Of a stretch of DNA of 64,000 bases, positions 1-9,888 are shown one piece after another. The position numbers and the translations under genes are program-made. The notes below the pieces were generated by a model. That model did not search any database. It worked only from the letters and a program-made list of their open reading frames with translations, and was not told the DNA's origin. How positions within the stretch are numbered: the stretch's first letter is position 1; every line of letters begins with the position of its first letter. The stretch spans positions 165,460,575-165,524,574 of the forward strand of contig NC_134455.1 in NCBI RefSeq assembly GCF_047948215.1, given 5' to 3'. Source of the DNA: Lycorma delicatula. Lineage: Eukaryota > Arthropoda > Insecta > Hemiptera > Fulgoridae.

Positions 1-424
1 TGCAGGCCGAAATCACGTCCAAGTCTTCTCTTCTAAAACTCTGTGTACGCTCATTTACAACAAGAACTCTTCCCTCAGTTTACCGATTTCGACAGCATTT
101 CTATCAGTCATCGAAGAAATAACCGACAGAAAATTCTCATCGAGTGCTGTATCCGTAACTGTTGTGACATCATGTTAGTTGCTGAAACTGAAGCAAAAGA
201 TTCTTTAGGCATTGTTCTCAAACCTCTAACATTCTGATGTAGCCCATTATTTCTTCTTAGCATTACCATCTTCCGATGAACCCTTACCCTTCTCCGGTCA
301 AATATTTGTTCCGGTCGCAATTCTCCATAGTAAGGCAATACTAGGACACTCCTTGGCTTTACTCCCGGATTACAAAGAATATTATTCATATTCTCCGCAA
401 CAACGATATGGACTGAGCTATCCC
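1..424. other. Unassigned left edge
   Basis: No product recognised. A 93-codon minus-strand open frame (108-389) and short plus-strand frames exist, none with a motif I know. The hAT remnant to the right may once have continued here, but its recognisable part begins near 425. Confidence 0.3.
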
Positions 425-1160
425 TCTTTTGTTGTCACAAGTTTAGTAAAACTAGTTGAAATTTTTCTAAAAGAGGAAAACCAACCGGAAGCCGAGAAGT
501 TTCGATATGGTTTACTTGAGATCGAATTGAGCTACTTAATCGACATATTCGAGAAATTAAATACCTTGAATCGTCAACTGCAAGGAGCAAATACACATAT
601 GTTGGATACGAGCGATAAAGTTAATGATTTTTGTAGAAAATTGGAATTGTGGAACACAAATTAAAAAAAAAAATTAGAAATGTTTGCAAATGTGAATGAA
701 TGTATTAAGACTTACAAGGCTGAAGAACATAATGTAAAACTTGTTTTTTTATTCATTGAAAATCAATTAGCCATGCCGGCAAAGAATTTTAAAAAGTATT
801 TTCTTGCTGACGACAACTTGGTAGCAAGTTACGAGTGGGTTAGGGTTCCATTTCAAAATACTCCCGAAGGACTCTCAACTGCCGAAGAAGAAATCTTCAT
901 AGACTTCACGGCAAGTGGCGAAATCAAAAGACAATTTAGTATTAAATCACTCTTTGAATTTTGGGTAGGGGTGGATGATGAGTTTTCTGCAATGAAAAGA
1001 GCATTTCGTATGCTATTATCATTATCAACATACTACCTTTGCGAAACCGGATTTCCTAGGTGGCTGCTTTGAAGGGAAAATATAGATCTCAGCTAAATAT
1101 AGAAAAAGAACTCAGTGTCCATTTCTAATATTGAACTTTCCTTCGAAAAATTTTGCTTTG
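425..1160 (+). pseudogene. ZBED5-like hAT transposase remnant
   Basis: Three frames together read like the C-terminal half of ZBED5/FAM200-type hAT transposase proteins: LSYLIDIFEKLNTLNRQLQG (near 523-585), then KKYFLADDN and SLFEFWV..., then FRMLLSLSTYYLCETGF (near 1005-1050) of the hAT dimerisation domain. A frameshift near 1055 moves the conserved ALKGKYRSQLN...EKELSV tail into another frame, and another shift lies near 662. The N-terminal BED finger and the first catalytic part are absent. It is a dead copy. Confidence 0.75.
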
Positions 1161-1455
1161 TATACAGGCCAAAGGAAGTCAGTAATAATTATTAAACTTG
1201 TTTTTAATTTAGTTTTGATAAATTAATTGTTAAATATATTGTGCAGTACTGATACAATCCTATTTATATATGTGTTATATCAGTGTAAATGTATATTTTA
1301 TTATTTATTATGTCAGAATGTATTTTGTTTTCCTTTCCTTTCAGTAAATTAATAAATTTTTTTTATAATATTTTCTTTTCGATATGACCGCGCCCTCCTT
1401 TTAGTGTTATACCCCCCCCCCCAGAGGTATACGCCCCACAGGTTGAGAAACACTG
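425..1455 (+). mobile_element. hAT element, 3' part (ZBED5-like)
   Basis: Decayed transposase followed by a 3' terminal repeat. The element ends ...ggttgagaaacactg at 1455; its reverse complement begins CAGTGTTTCTCAACC, a classic Charlie/ZBED-type hAT terminus that resembles both ends of the hAT copy at 43245-45440. The 5' end is missing or lies outside the window. The RTE LINE starts 270 bp downstream. Confidence 0.75.
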
Positions 1456-1716
1456 TATTAAATATTTTACTGTGAAAATAAATAAAATAAGGTGAGGGGC
1501 AATCTGAGTTGGAGATTCCTGTAATTTAGATGTTTTCCAACTAAAGTTACGCTTTTAGTTGGGATTATCTACAACAGCAATTGTTAGAAAATACAGACTC
1601 TTATTCTATGAAATTCTATTCTATTGAAATATTCGTTTTATAATGTTTCATTTTCTAACTAATATTTATTATAATCTTTTTTAATTTTTTTTTTTTTTTT
1701 TTAATTTATTTTTAAT

Positions 1717-1727
1717 AATTGTTATTA
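1717..1727. repeat. Left target-site duplication of the RTE LINE
   Basis: aattgttatta, identical to 5014-5024 on the other side of the LINE. Confidence 0.85.
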
Positions 1728-4700
1728 CCTCCTCTATGAATCATGAGACCTTGCCGTTGGTGAGGGGGCTTGAGTGCTCAGGGATACAGAGTAGCTGGAC
1801 CGAAGGTGCAACCATATCGGAGAGGTATCTGTTGAGAGCCAGACTAAGGAATGATTCCTGAAAGAGGGCAGCAGCTCTTTCAGTAGTTGTTAGGGGCGTG
1901 AGTCAGGACGACTTAAACGGCCGTATCAACATCACTCAGTCCTCTGAGTACTGCGCAGCTGAAAGCAATGGAAAACTACAGCTGTTTTTTTTTTTTTTCC
2001 AAGAAAATGTGGCTCTGCATTTTCAAAAGCAATAATGGAGGCGCCTTCCTTGGTAAAATATTCCGGAGGTAAAATAGTCCCCCGTTCGGATCTCCGGGTG
2101 GGGACTACTAAGGAAGGGGTCACCAGAAAAGTAAAAAATAACATTCTACGAGTCGGAGCGTGGAATGTTAGAAGCTTAAAAAAGGTTGGTAGGCTAGAGA
2201 ATTTAAAAAGGGAAATGGATAGGGTAAATGTGGATATAGTAGGAATTAGTGAGGTTCGGTGGGAAGAGGAAGGCGACTTTTGGTCGGGTGACTTTAGAGT
2301 AATTAACTCAGCGTCAAATAATGGGCAGGCAGGAGTAGGTTTTGTGATGAACAAGAAAATAGGGAGGAGAGTGGAGTATTTCAAGACGCATAGCGATAGA
2401 GTCATTGTAATAAGGATAAATTCAAAACCTAAACCGACAACGATTGTTAATGTCTATATGCCTACAAGCGCCCATGATGATGATGAGGTAGAATGTGTAT
2501 ACGAAGAGATTGATGAAGCAATTAAACACGTAAAAGGAGATGAAAATTTAATAATAGTTGGAGATTGGAATGCAAGCATTGGAAAAGGCAAGGAAGGAAA
2601 TATAGTGGGTGAATACGGGCTGGGCAAAAGGAATAAAAGAGGGGACCGACTTATATAGTTTTGCACGAAGTATAATTTAGTAATTGCCAACACCCAATTT
2701 AAAAATCATAATAGAAGAATATACACTTGGAAAAAGCCAGGCGATACTGCAAGGTATCAGATAGATTATATCATGGTTAAGCAAAGATTTAGAAATCAAC
2801 TCGTGGACTGCAAAACTTACCCTGGAGCAGACATTGATAGCGACCATAATTTGGTGATAATGAAATGTAGATTGGGGTTTAAAAACCTGAAGAAAAGGTG
2901 TCAGATGAATCGGTGGAATTTAGAGAAGCTTGAGGAAGAGGAGGTAAAGAAGATTTTTGAGGAGGACATCGCTAGAGGTCTGAGTAAAAAAGATAAGATA
3001 GAAAATGTAGAAGAAGAATGGGAGAATGTTAAAAAGGAAATTCTTAAATCAGCAGAAGCGAACTTAGGCGGAATAAAGAGAACTGGTAGAAAACCTTGGG
3101 TTTCAGACGATATATTGCAGCTGATGGATGAACGTAGAAAATATAAGAATGCTAGTGATGAAGAAAGTAAAAGGAACTATCGGCAATTAAGAAATGCTAT
3201 AAACAGGAAGTGCAAACTGGCGAAAGAAGAGTGGATTAAAGAAAAGTGTTCAGAAGTGGAAAGAGAAATGAACATTGGTAAAATAGACGGAGCATACAGG
3301 AAAGTTAAGGAAAATTTTGGGGTACATAAATTAAAATCTAATAATGTGTTAAACAAAGATGGTACACCAATATATAATACGAAAGGTAAAGTCGATAGAT
3401 GGGTGGAATATATTGAAGAGTTATATGGAGGAAATGAACTAGAAAATGGTTTTATAGAGGAAGAAGAGGAAGTTGAGGAGGATGAAATGGGAGAAACAAT
3501 ACTGAGATCTGAATTTAAGAGAGCATTAAAAGATTTAAATGGCAGAAAGGCTCCTGGAATAGACGGAATACCAGTAGAATTACTGCGCAGTGCAGGGGAG
3601 GAGGCGATTGATAGATTATACAAACTGGTGTGTAATATTTATGAAAAAGGGGAATTTCCGTCAGACTTCAAAAAAAGTGTTATAGTAATGATACCAAAGA
3701 AATCAGGGGCAGATAAATGTGAAGAATACAGAACAATTAGTTTAACTAGTCATGCATCAAAAATCTTAACTAGAATTCTATACAGAAGAATTAAGAGGAG
3801 AGTGGAGGAAGTGTTAGGAGAAGACCAATTTGGTTTCAGGAAAAGTATAGGGACAAGGGAAGCAATTTTAGGCCTCAGATTAATAGTAGAAGGAAGATTA
3901 AAGAAAAACAAACCAACATACTTGGCGTTTATAGACCTAGAAAAGGCATTCGATAACGTAGACTGGAATAAAATGTTCAGCATTTTAAAAAAATTAGGGT
4001 TCAAATACAGAGATAGAAGAACAATTGCTAACATGTACAGGAACCAAACAGCAACAGTAGCAATTGAAGAACATAAGAAAGAAGCCATAATAAGAAAGGG
4101 AGTCCGACAAGGATGTTCTCTATCTCCGTTACTTTTTAATCTTTACATGGAACTAGCAGTTAATGATGTTAAAGAACAATTTAGATTCGGAGTAACAGTA
4201 CAAGGTGAAAAGTTAAAGATGCTACGATTTGCTGATGATATAGTAATTCTAGCCGAGAATAAAAAGGATTTAGAAGAAACAATGAACGGCATAGATGAAG
4301 TCCTACGCAAGAACTATCACATGAAAATAAACAAGAACAAAATAAAAGTAATGAAATGTAGTAGAAATAACAAAGATGGACCACTGAATGTGAAAATAGG
4401 AGGAGAAAAGATTATGGAGGTAGAAGAATTTTGTTATTTGGGAAGTAGAATTACTAAAGATGGACGAAGCAGGAGCGATATAAAATGCCGAATAGCACAA
4501 GCTAAACGAGCCTTCAGTAAGAAATATAAGTTGTTTACATCAAAAATTAATTTAAATGTCAGGAAAAGATTTTTGAAAGTGTATGTTTGGAGTGTCGCTT
4601 TATATGGAAGTGAAACTTGGACAATCGGAGTATCTGAGAAGAAAAGGTTAGAAGCTTTTGAAATGTGGTGCTATAGGAGAATGTTAAAAATCAGATGGGT

Positions 4701-5013
4701 GGATAAAGTGACAAATGAGGAGGTATTGCGGCAAATAGATGAAGAAAGAAGCATTTGGAAAAATATAGTTAAAAGAAGAGACAGACTTATCGGCCACATA
4801 CTAAGGCATCCTGGAATAGTCGCTTTAATTTTGGAAGGACAGGTAGAAGGGAAAAATTGTGTAGGCAGGCCACGTTTGGAATATGTAAAACAAATTGTTA
4901 GGGATGTAGGATGTAGAGGGTATACTGAAATGAAACGACTAGCACTAGATAGGGAATATTGGAGAGCTGCATCAAACCAGTCAAATGACTGAAGACAAAA
5001 AAAAAAAAAAAAA
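1728..5013 (+). mobile_element. Near-intact RTE-type LINE
   Basis: About 3.3 kb between perfect 11-bp target duplications, with a 5' UTR (1728-2034), an endonuclease/RT ORF and a 3' end going directly into an A-tract (4996-5013). There are no LTRs. Short target duplications, a single EN-RT ORF and a very short 3' UTR fit the RTE-like group often annotated in insects as craniofacial development protein 2-like. The state of preservation suggests a fairly recent insertion. Degraded relatives sit at 39160-40090 and 49030-51010. Confidence 0.92.
2035..4992 (+). pseudogene. LINE endonuclease/reverse transcriptase with one in-frame TAG
   Basis: One reading frame covers the whole length, broken only by TAG at 2656-2658. 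The apurinic-like endonuclease comes first: AWNVRSL (near 2158), GISEVRW, GDWNAS (near 2561), and after the stop SDHNLVI (near 2839). The reverse transcriptase follows: KAPGIDGIPVELL, QFGFRKSIGTREAI, AFIDLEKAFD, GVRQGCSLSPLLFN, and FADD at about 4228-4239 with both Asp residues. The C-terminal part has YLGSRIT and VALYGSETWT. All catalytic residues I can check are present. A 14-T run (1985-1998) separates an upstream ATG (1968) from this frame by one base, so the true N-terminus may start there in intact relatives. Confidence 0.9.
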
Positions 5014-5024
5014 AATTGTTATTA
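5014..5024. repeat. Right target-site duplication of the RTE LINE
   Basis: aattgttatta directly after the A-tract, identical to 1717-1727. Confidence 0.85.
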
Positions 5025-5220
5025 ATGATCTTAAGAATCGAGATTGCCATCTAGTTTTAAATTTTTAATGATTTTTTTTTGTCAATTTTTTTGAGTATAT
5101 TCTGTTTGCAATTTAATGTATTTTGGAATTCTCTAACAGTACTGTTACTACACTCTTTTAACAGTAATATATACTCAGTGGCGTACGCAGAATTTTGTTA
5201 GGAGGGAGTGATTATTAAAA
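5025..5220. other. AT-rich spacer with a hAT-like terminus motif
   Basis: No gene. cagtggcgtacgcag at 5176-5190, followed by a G-rich patch, looks like the end of some hAT elements, but I found no partner end. Confidence 0.25.
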
Positions 5221-5490
5221 TCTATATATATAAAAATGTTAAGTTCGTTTGTGTACGCTTCAAAAACTCAAAATGTTCTGCACTGATTGAGCTCAAATTT
5301 TAGCACGATATATAACCCGCATCAAAGACTGTTTTCATCTATTTTTAATAAAACTATCTATCTATTTTTAATTTGTATACTTTTAATTTGGAAATGTAAA
5401 CAAAGGAAAACCAATCAGATTAATGCAAGATGGCCGCTGTCAAACACAACGACCAAATTTCTTTGAATTATATTTAACAGCTAAGACATC
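5221..5490 (+). mobile_element. Helitron 5' end, copy 1
   Basis: Starts TCTATATATATAAAAATG after an A, as many insect Helitrons do. The first ~130 bp (5221-5350) are almost identical to 6569-6700. No helicase follows. The copy is 5' terminal only, or a non-autonomous derivative whose 3' end I cannot place. Confidence 0.6.
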
Positions 5491-5810
5491 TGTATTTTAT
5501 TAAAAAAAAAAAAAAATACCAAACAAAAAGAAAATCCACCAAGAAGGATGACTTACAGTAAATAAATTAAAACACCCAACTTTCTTATAGCCCAGATAGA
5601 CTTAAGACTATGCAAACAAAAAAGTCGAAATAACCAAATACACAGAAAATAATATCCCTACATAATGACCAAAAAATCCTTTGTTAGGTTATTTTTTTAC
5701 ATATATATGACCAAACAATCGTTTTTTGGTCATTTAGCGTTCTTTGCTATGTAAAAGCAAAGAACAAAATTCACAAATAGTAACACTGAAACTACACAAC
5801 TAAGTATTCG
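5491..5810. other. AT-rich stretch, nothing recognised
   Basis: Poly-A and poly-T runs and no coding signal. It may include the rest of the Helitron copy. Confidence 0.3.
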
Positions 5811-5976
5811 TTTTTTTTTTTGTTTTTTCTAACCTCCGAAACCACCGTTATGCATTGCTTCAGATGATGATATGAATGATTTATAGCGTATGAAAATGCC
5901 ATGCCTGACCGGGATTCCAACTCGGAACCACCGTATTAAAGTCTGAGACGTTACCACTCGCGCCACGGAAGCCGGC
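5811..5976 (-). mobile_element. tRNA-derived SINE
   Basis: On the minus strand it starts GCCGGCTTCCGTGGCGCGAG, with an A-box-like TGGCGCGAGTGG and a B-box-like GGTTCCGAGTTGGAATCCC. The body follows, then a 3' part (...catcatctgaagcaatgc...ggaggtt) and an A-rich tail. The 3' part resembles the tail of the SINEs at 20151 and 47854. It is not a functional tRNA gene: no acceptor stem closes around the boxes. Confidence 0.75.
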
Positions 5977-6568
5977 AAACATATTCGTTAGGAGCCAAAT
6001 AAAAACACGACTTACCAATATGGCGTTGTGTGTCAAACCAATTTTATACGGACTATAATTACTTTTAATACGCGAGACCCTTAGCAATGATTGAACATTA
6101 ACTTAAACCTCTTCAAAAATTATTCCTTCTGAACTAAGCCACATTTTGATATCATTGTTTTTCTATAACACGGCTGGAATTCTTTTCGTTTAATGATAAG
6201 AAGCGTTTTCGAAGACAATAACCGAATTCTCTTCCAAAGGACATAATACATCGCTAAACTATTTCTAAATAATTCAAATTCGTGTAATTTTTTTACGAAT
6301 CGCGTTTTTATAAAAATCTCACCTTTTTCTCAATTGACCTGCGGGGTTTTGTTTCTTTGGAGACCGTAATTCATTAGTAAGATTCATACTCGAGAATCAC
6401 GTTGTACACTGAAGCAGCACAACTTCTACTTACGTTAGCAGTTTATCAACATCTGAAATCAACGCCGTTTGAGTATTCTGTAATTTGTAAGCATTACTCT
6501 GCTTTTGTAAGCATTTAAAATGATGTGTTTTTTGGCACGACTTAAAGGCTTTTTTCGCAGCCCACAAA
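5977..6568. other. Unassigned stretch
   Basis: No gene or repeat recognised. Slightly richer in CG dinucleotides than its neighbours. Confidence 0.3.
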
Positions 6569-7693
6569 TCTTTATATATAAAAATGTTAAGTTCGTTTGT
6601 GTACGCTTCAAAAACTTAAAATGTTCTGCACCGATTGAGCTCAAATTTTAGCACGATATATAACCCGCATCAAAGATTGTTTTTATCTATTTTTCGCATC
6701 AGTCGCATACCCGCGACTGCGAGAAAACAGTTTTTTTAACGGTCAGCTGTGTACCAGTGACCGCGCCATCTGCCGGAAGCGAGGGGAACACTCGCCATAC
6801 TAGCTAACGACAACCGCAGTCACATGTGAAACAATACCTGTTCCCAATTACATTGTTTATTAACAAAAAAAAAAATGTATCCACTTCCATCTGATTCAGA
6901 TTATTATACAATCTTAATTAAATATTCACTTTAATCGAGGTACTTTTATGTGATCGTGTCGTGATTGAGCTGCGCCTTTCACCAAGCTCTGAATTTATTA
7001 TAAAACGACCAACAGTGGGATATATGTATTAATGACGCGTGCAATACTGCACATCCAAACCAAATTCGCGCATTATTCGCAATTATATTGACCGCTTGCT
7101 TCCCTTCATCTCCCACAGAGTTATGGGAAAGATATCGATCGCATATGGCTGAGGATATTTTGCATAGAGTACGCCTAGAAAATACCAATATGACCATGGA
7201 ATTTACAGAAGGCATTTACAACGAAGCATTGATAAATATTGAAGACAAGTGCTTAGCTATTGCAAATAAAGTTCTTAGTCAATTGGGAATGCCAGCACCC
7301 ACCCGAGCTGCGATTGCTTCATTGATTGATGTGGATTTACGCCGTTAAGAGAGTTACAACATTGGTGATCTTCAGTCATATGTCCAATCAAACATTCCCA
7401 AATTAACGCGTGAACAGAAAGGCATTTATGATTGCATAATGCAAATGATAAATTGCGGATAAATTGATAAAAACGGAGTTCATTTATCATTTGCATTATG
7501 CACCTTCTTCTTGGATGCGCCAAGAGGAACTGGGAAGACATTCCTCATTAGATTGATTCTAGCAACGGTTCGATCAAAAAATGATAATTATCCTCTTGCG
7601 GAATATTAATCAGCCAACACTCTGCAACGGCACCCGACTTGCAGTTAAGAAATTGATGAATAACGTAGTGGAAGCAACGATTTTAAGCAGCGA
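6569..7693 (+). mobile_element. Helitron fragment, copy 2
   Basis: The 5' end TCTTTATATATAAAAATG matches copy 1 at 5221. A short unique part and a helicase relic (7030-7690) follow. Autonomous Helitrons are several kb longer with a Rep domain, so most of the element has been deleted. The right end is abruptly replaced by R1 LINE sequence at about 7694, so the LINE inserted here or a rearrangement joined them. No CTRR-type 3' end was found. Confidence 0.7.
7030..7690 (+). pseudogene. Helitron PIF1-like helicase remnant
   Basis: The first frame reads NQIRALFAIILTACFPSSP...LWERYRSHMAEDI...IYNEALI, the segment before the helicase domain of Helitron proteins. Other frames carry IPKLTREQKGIYDCIM and the Walker A region FFLDAPRGTGKTFLIRLIL (near 7500-7560; usual form GGTGKT). 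Then LLRNINQPTLCNGTRLAVKK (near 7591-7650), normally several hundred residues later, follows at once, so the middle of the helicase is deleted. Stops lie near 7346 and 7459. Confidence 0.8.
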
Positions 7694-7739
7694 TTAGGGG
7701 TCTCGCGGTCACCAGCTCCACTAGACAAGGCTAAAGCGG

Positions 7740-8895
7740 AGCACGTAGTTAAGATGTTGTTCCCAGCCCACTCGGTCCGTACCGAGCGGGATTCAGCGAC
7801 GTGGGCGACTTCCCGCTCTTCTCGATGGAGTAGCTGGAGGGAGTCCTACGGTCGCTGAAAGGCAAAAAAGCCCCTGGTCCCGACGGTATACCGGCCGAGG
7901 TGCTCAAATTTGTGGGGCGCTGCAGGCCCCGTCTTCTTCTAGACATGTATAATGCATGTCTGAAGGCTGGGTCATTTAGCGCCAGGTGGAAGACCGCGCG
8001 TCTTGCTCTAATTCCCAGGGGCAAAGGAAACCCAGAGTCGCCGTCCTCCTACCGCCCATTGTGCATGCTTGACACAGCTGGGAAGGTATTGAAGCTGTTA
8101 AAGAAAAGACTGGTTGCTCTGATGAATCAGGCAGGTGCCCTGTCACCCACCCAGTACGGTTTCCGGCAGGGTCGGTCGACCCTAGACGCAATTCAAGAGG
8201 TTGTTGAGGCAGTGCGGCGAGCAGAGGACCACAATCATTTTTCGCGACGTGTGGTCCTTCTCGTTATGTTGGACGTTAAAAACGCTTTCAACTCCGCACT
8301 GTGGAGCGATATAATTCGGGCCCTGGAGCATTCGTTCCATGTGCTTCAATGCCTCTTCAGAATGGTGGACGCATACCTGAGGAACCGGGGTTTAATTTAC
8401 GAGACCGCGGCAGGCTGGTGTAGGACTGCGATCACGTCAGTGGCGTTGCTAACCGTTGATAACTAGGAACGCACTCACACGTCGATAGCATGGAAAGAGA
8501 CCTGGGACCACGAGACTAGAAGACGATGGACCGCAAAGCTTATCGCTCTGGTCAGACCGTGGACGGAGCGGCGGCATGGAGAGGTGGAGTACTACATGAC
8601 CCAATTTTTAACGGGTCACGAGTACTTCCGCGCTTACCTCCGTGTCATAGGGAAAGCGACGTCCCCTGACTGCCTCTATTGCCCCGGTGTACGGGACGAC
8701 GCTGAGCACACCTTTTTCAAGTGTGCTCGCTGGGCGGCAGATCGAGGGACACTAGTTGCGAATCTCGGAGCACTGAGCCCCCACAATGTGGTTGTGATGA
8801 TGCTCCGTAATCTGAGCAGCTGGGAAAGTGTAGCCCGATTCGTCGGCAACATTCTCAGGACCAAAAAGGTTGACCTGGATAGTCGTGAAAATTAG
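7740..8895 (+). pseudogene. R1-type reverse transcriptase remnant
   Basis: It reads AEHVVKMLFP, then KKAPGPDGIPAEVLKF, SYRPLCMLDTAGKVLKLL, QYGFRQGRSTLDAI and VMLDVKNAFNSALW (motif A with its Asp). The frame then breaks near 8455, just where the motif GVPQGSVLGP would follow, and the FADD box is absent. The text resumes with ...FLTGHEYFRAYL..., a zinc knuckle CLYC...HTFFKC and the normal end (TAG near 8893). There is also an in-frame TAG near 7827. It cannot encode an active enzyme. Confidence 0.8.
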
Positions 8896-8918
8896 ATAGC
8901 ACCTAATCAGGCTAGTAT

Positions 8919-8964
8919 AGGACTCGACCGGAAGTAATGTGTTAAACGGTTCCGGTCGAGTCCT
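8919..8964 (+). repeat. Perfect 15-bp hairpin in an R1 3' UTR
   Basis: aggactcgaccggaa (8919-8933) and its exact reverse complement (8950-8964) with a 16-nt loop. It lies 24 bp after the ORF stop and about 110 bp before the A-tail. Folded 3' ends are known to be bound by some LINE reverse transcriptases; that role here is inferred. Confidence 0.8.
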
Positions 8965-9088
8965 GGTAGAAAGGGGAGTGGTTTTAGTCGGTAGTCTGCT
9001 GATAGTGATTGGATAATACCATCAACGGGAATCCGGCACTCCGTGCGTAAATGCATTTCCAACTACCTCCGCAAAAAAAAAAAAAAAA

Positions 9089-9633
9089 TTATATCATATT
9101 ACGATATATTTATTTTACAATGTTCGAATATAACACATTCATAAATAGCCGAATAAAATCTTCTATAACGTATTTTTTCACAGCCTTAGGCTACAATTTT
9201 TAACATCTATTTCATTTTGTATAATAAAAATGCTTATGTCAGTGCCACATGCCATTATTACACTTAGAATACACAATAATCATATATTTTAGTCAACGGT
9301 TATTTGTATATGATAGGTAAGACACTTTACATAACATAAAAAATCCATGGAAGCAATCAAATATAATGAAATAAATTTAATTACACATGTCAATATGCAA
9401 CTCACCGAGGTTGAAGAATGAAACTGACACTGATGAATCCGCATTCTATGAAAGAATTTGAATAAAGAATTGAATGCTGTTGTCTCAAACGTTGAAATAA
9501 GCACTCTACTGTAGTGTATTATTGTTTTGAAAAATCATTGTTTAAAAAGAGTACTGGTAGTTTAATTAATATTGTATTTATAATGTAGGTAGCCTACGGT
9601 ATATTATGTTACTACATTCGGAAATTTCTAAAT
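9089..9633. other. AT-rich stretch, nothing recognised
   Basis: No coding or repeat signal beyond low complexity. Confidence 0.3.
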
Positions 9634-9888
9634 TCACAATGCAATGTCCAAACGACGTTTCTTTTTCATTAGTTTATTCAACACATCTTCTGCAGTTGGA
9701 TTGCAGTTTCTATATATGCTGAGGAGTGCTAATCCATTCAATCGTGTATTTACAGTAGAATTACGCAAATATGTTTTTAGACGGCGTAATGTTAAGAAAC
9801 ATCTTTCATTTGTACATTTGGACACTGCGAGTGCAGTCAGTATTTCTGAAAAAGTGAATATACTTGGCATTATGTTAGGATTGCACAT
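9634..9888 (-). pseudogene. hAT transposase C-terminal fragment (ZMYM1-like)
   Basis: 84 codons on the minus strand with ALAVSKCTNERCFLTLRRLK, then TYLRNSTVNTRLNGLALLSI and a basic end. This is the hAT C-terminal dimerisation motif, where intact proteins have ...SER(S)FSxLKxIKxxLRSTMxxxRLxxLALLSIE. Nothing convincing continues upstream on this strand, so only the last domain remains. It differs from the ZBED5-like copies at 425 and 43245. Confidence 0.7.

Larger units (their letters stand above)
7694..9088 (+). mobile_element. R1-clade LINE copy, 5' truncated and internally deleted
   Basis: RT-coding sequence, a C-terminal Cys/His knuckle, a 3' UTR and an A16 tail (9073-9088). The GC content is much higher than that of the flanks, typical of R1-like elements in AT-rich insect genomes. 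The 5' half with the endonuclease is missing, and several hundred codons are lost near 8455. It sits in the Helitron fragment. Confidence 0.82.

Noticed and set aside
1932..2693. Minus-strand open frames of 79 and 157 codons
   Set aside because: They lie opposite the LINE endonuclease ORF and show no motif; shadows of the real coding strand.
5176..5190. hAT-like terminus cagtggcgtacgcag
   Set aside because: No inverted partner or target duplication found, so not called as an element.
5811..5976. Possible functional tRNA gene
   Set aside because: The A and B boxes are tRNA-like, but there is no closing acceptor stem, and the sequence continues into a SINE body with an A-rich tail.
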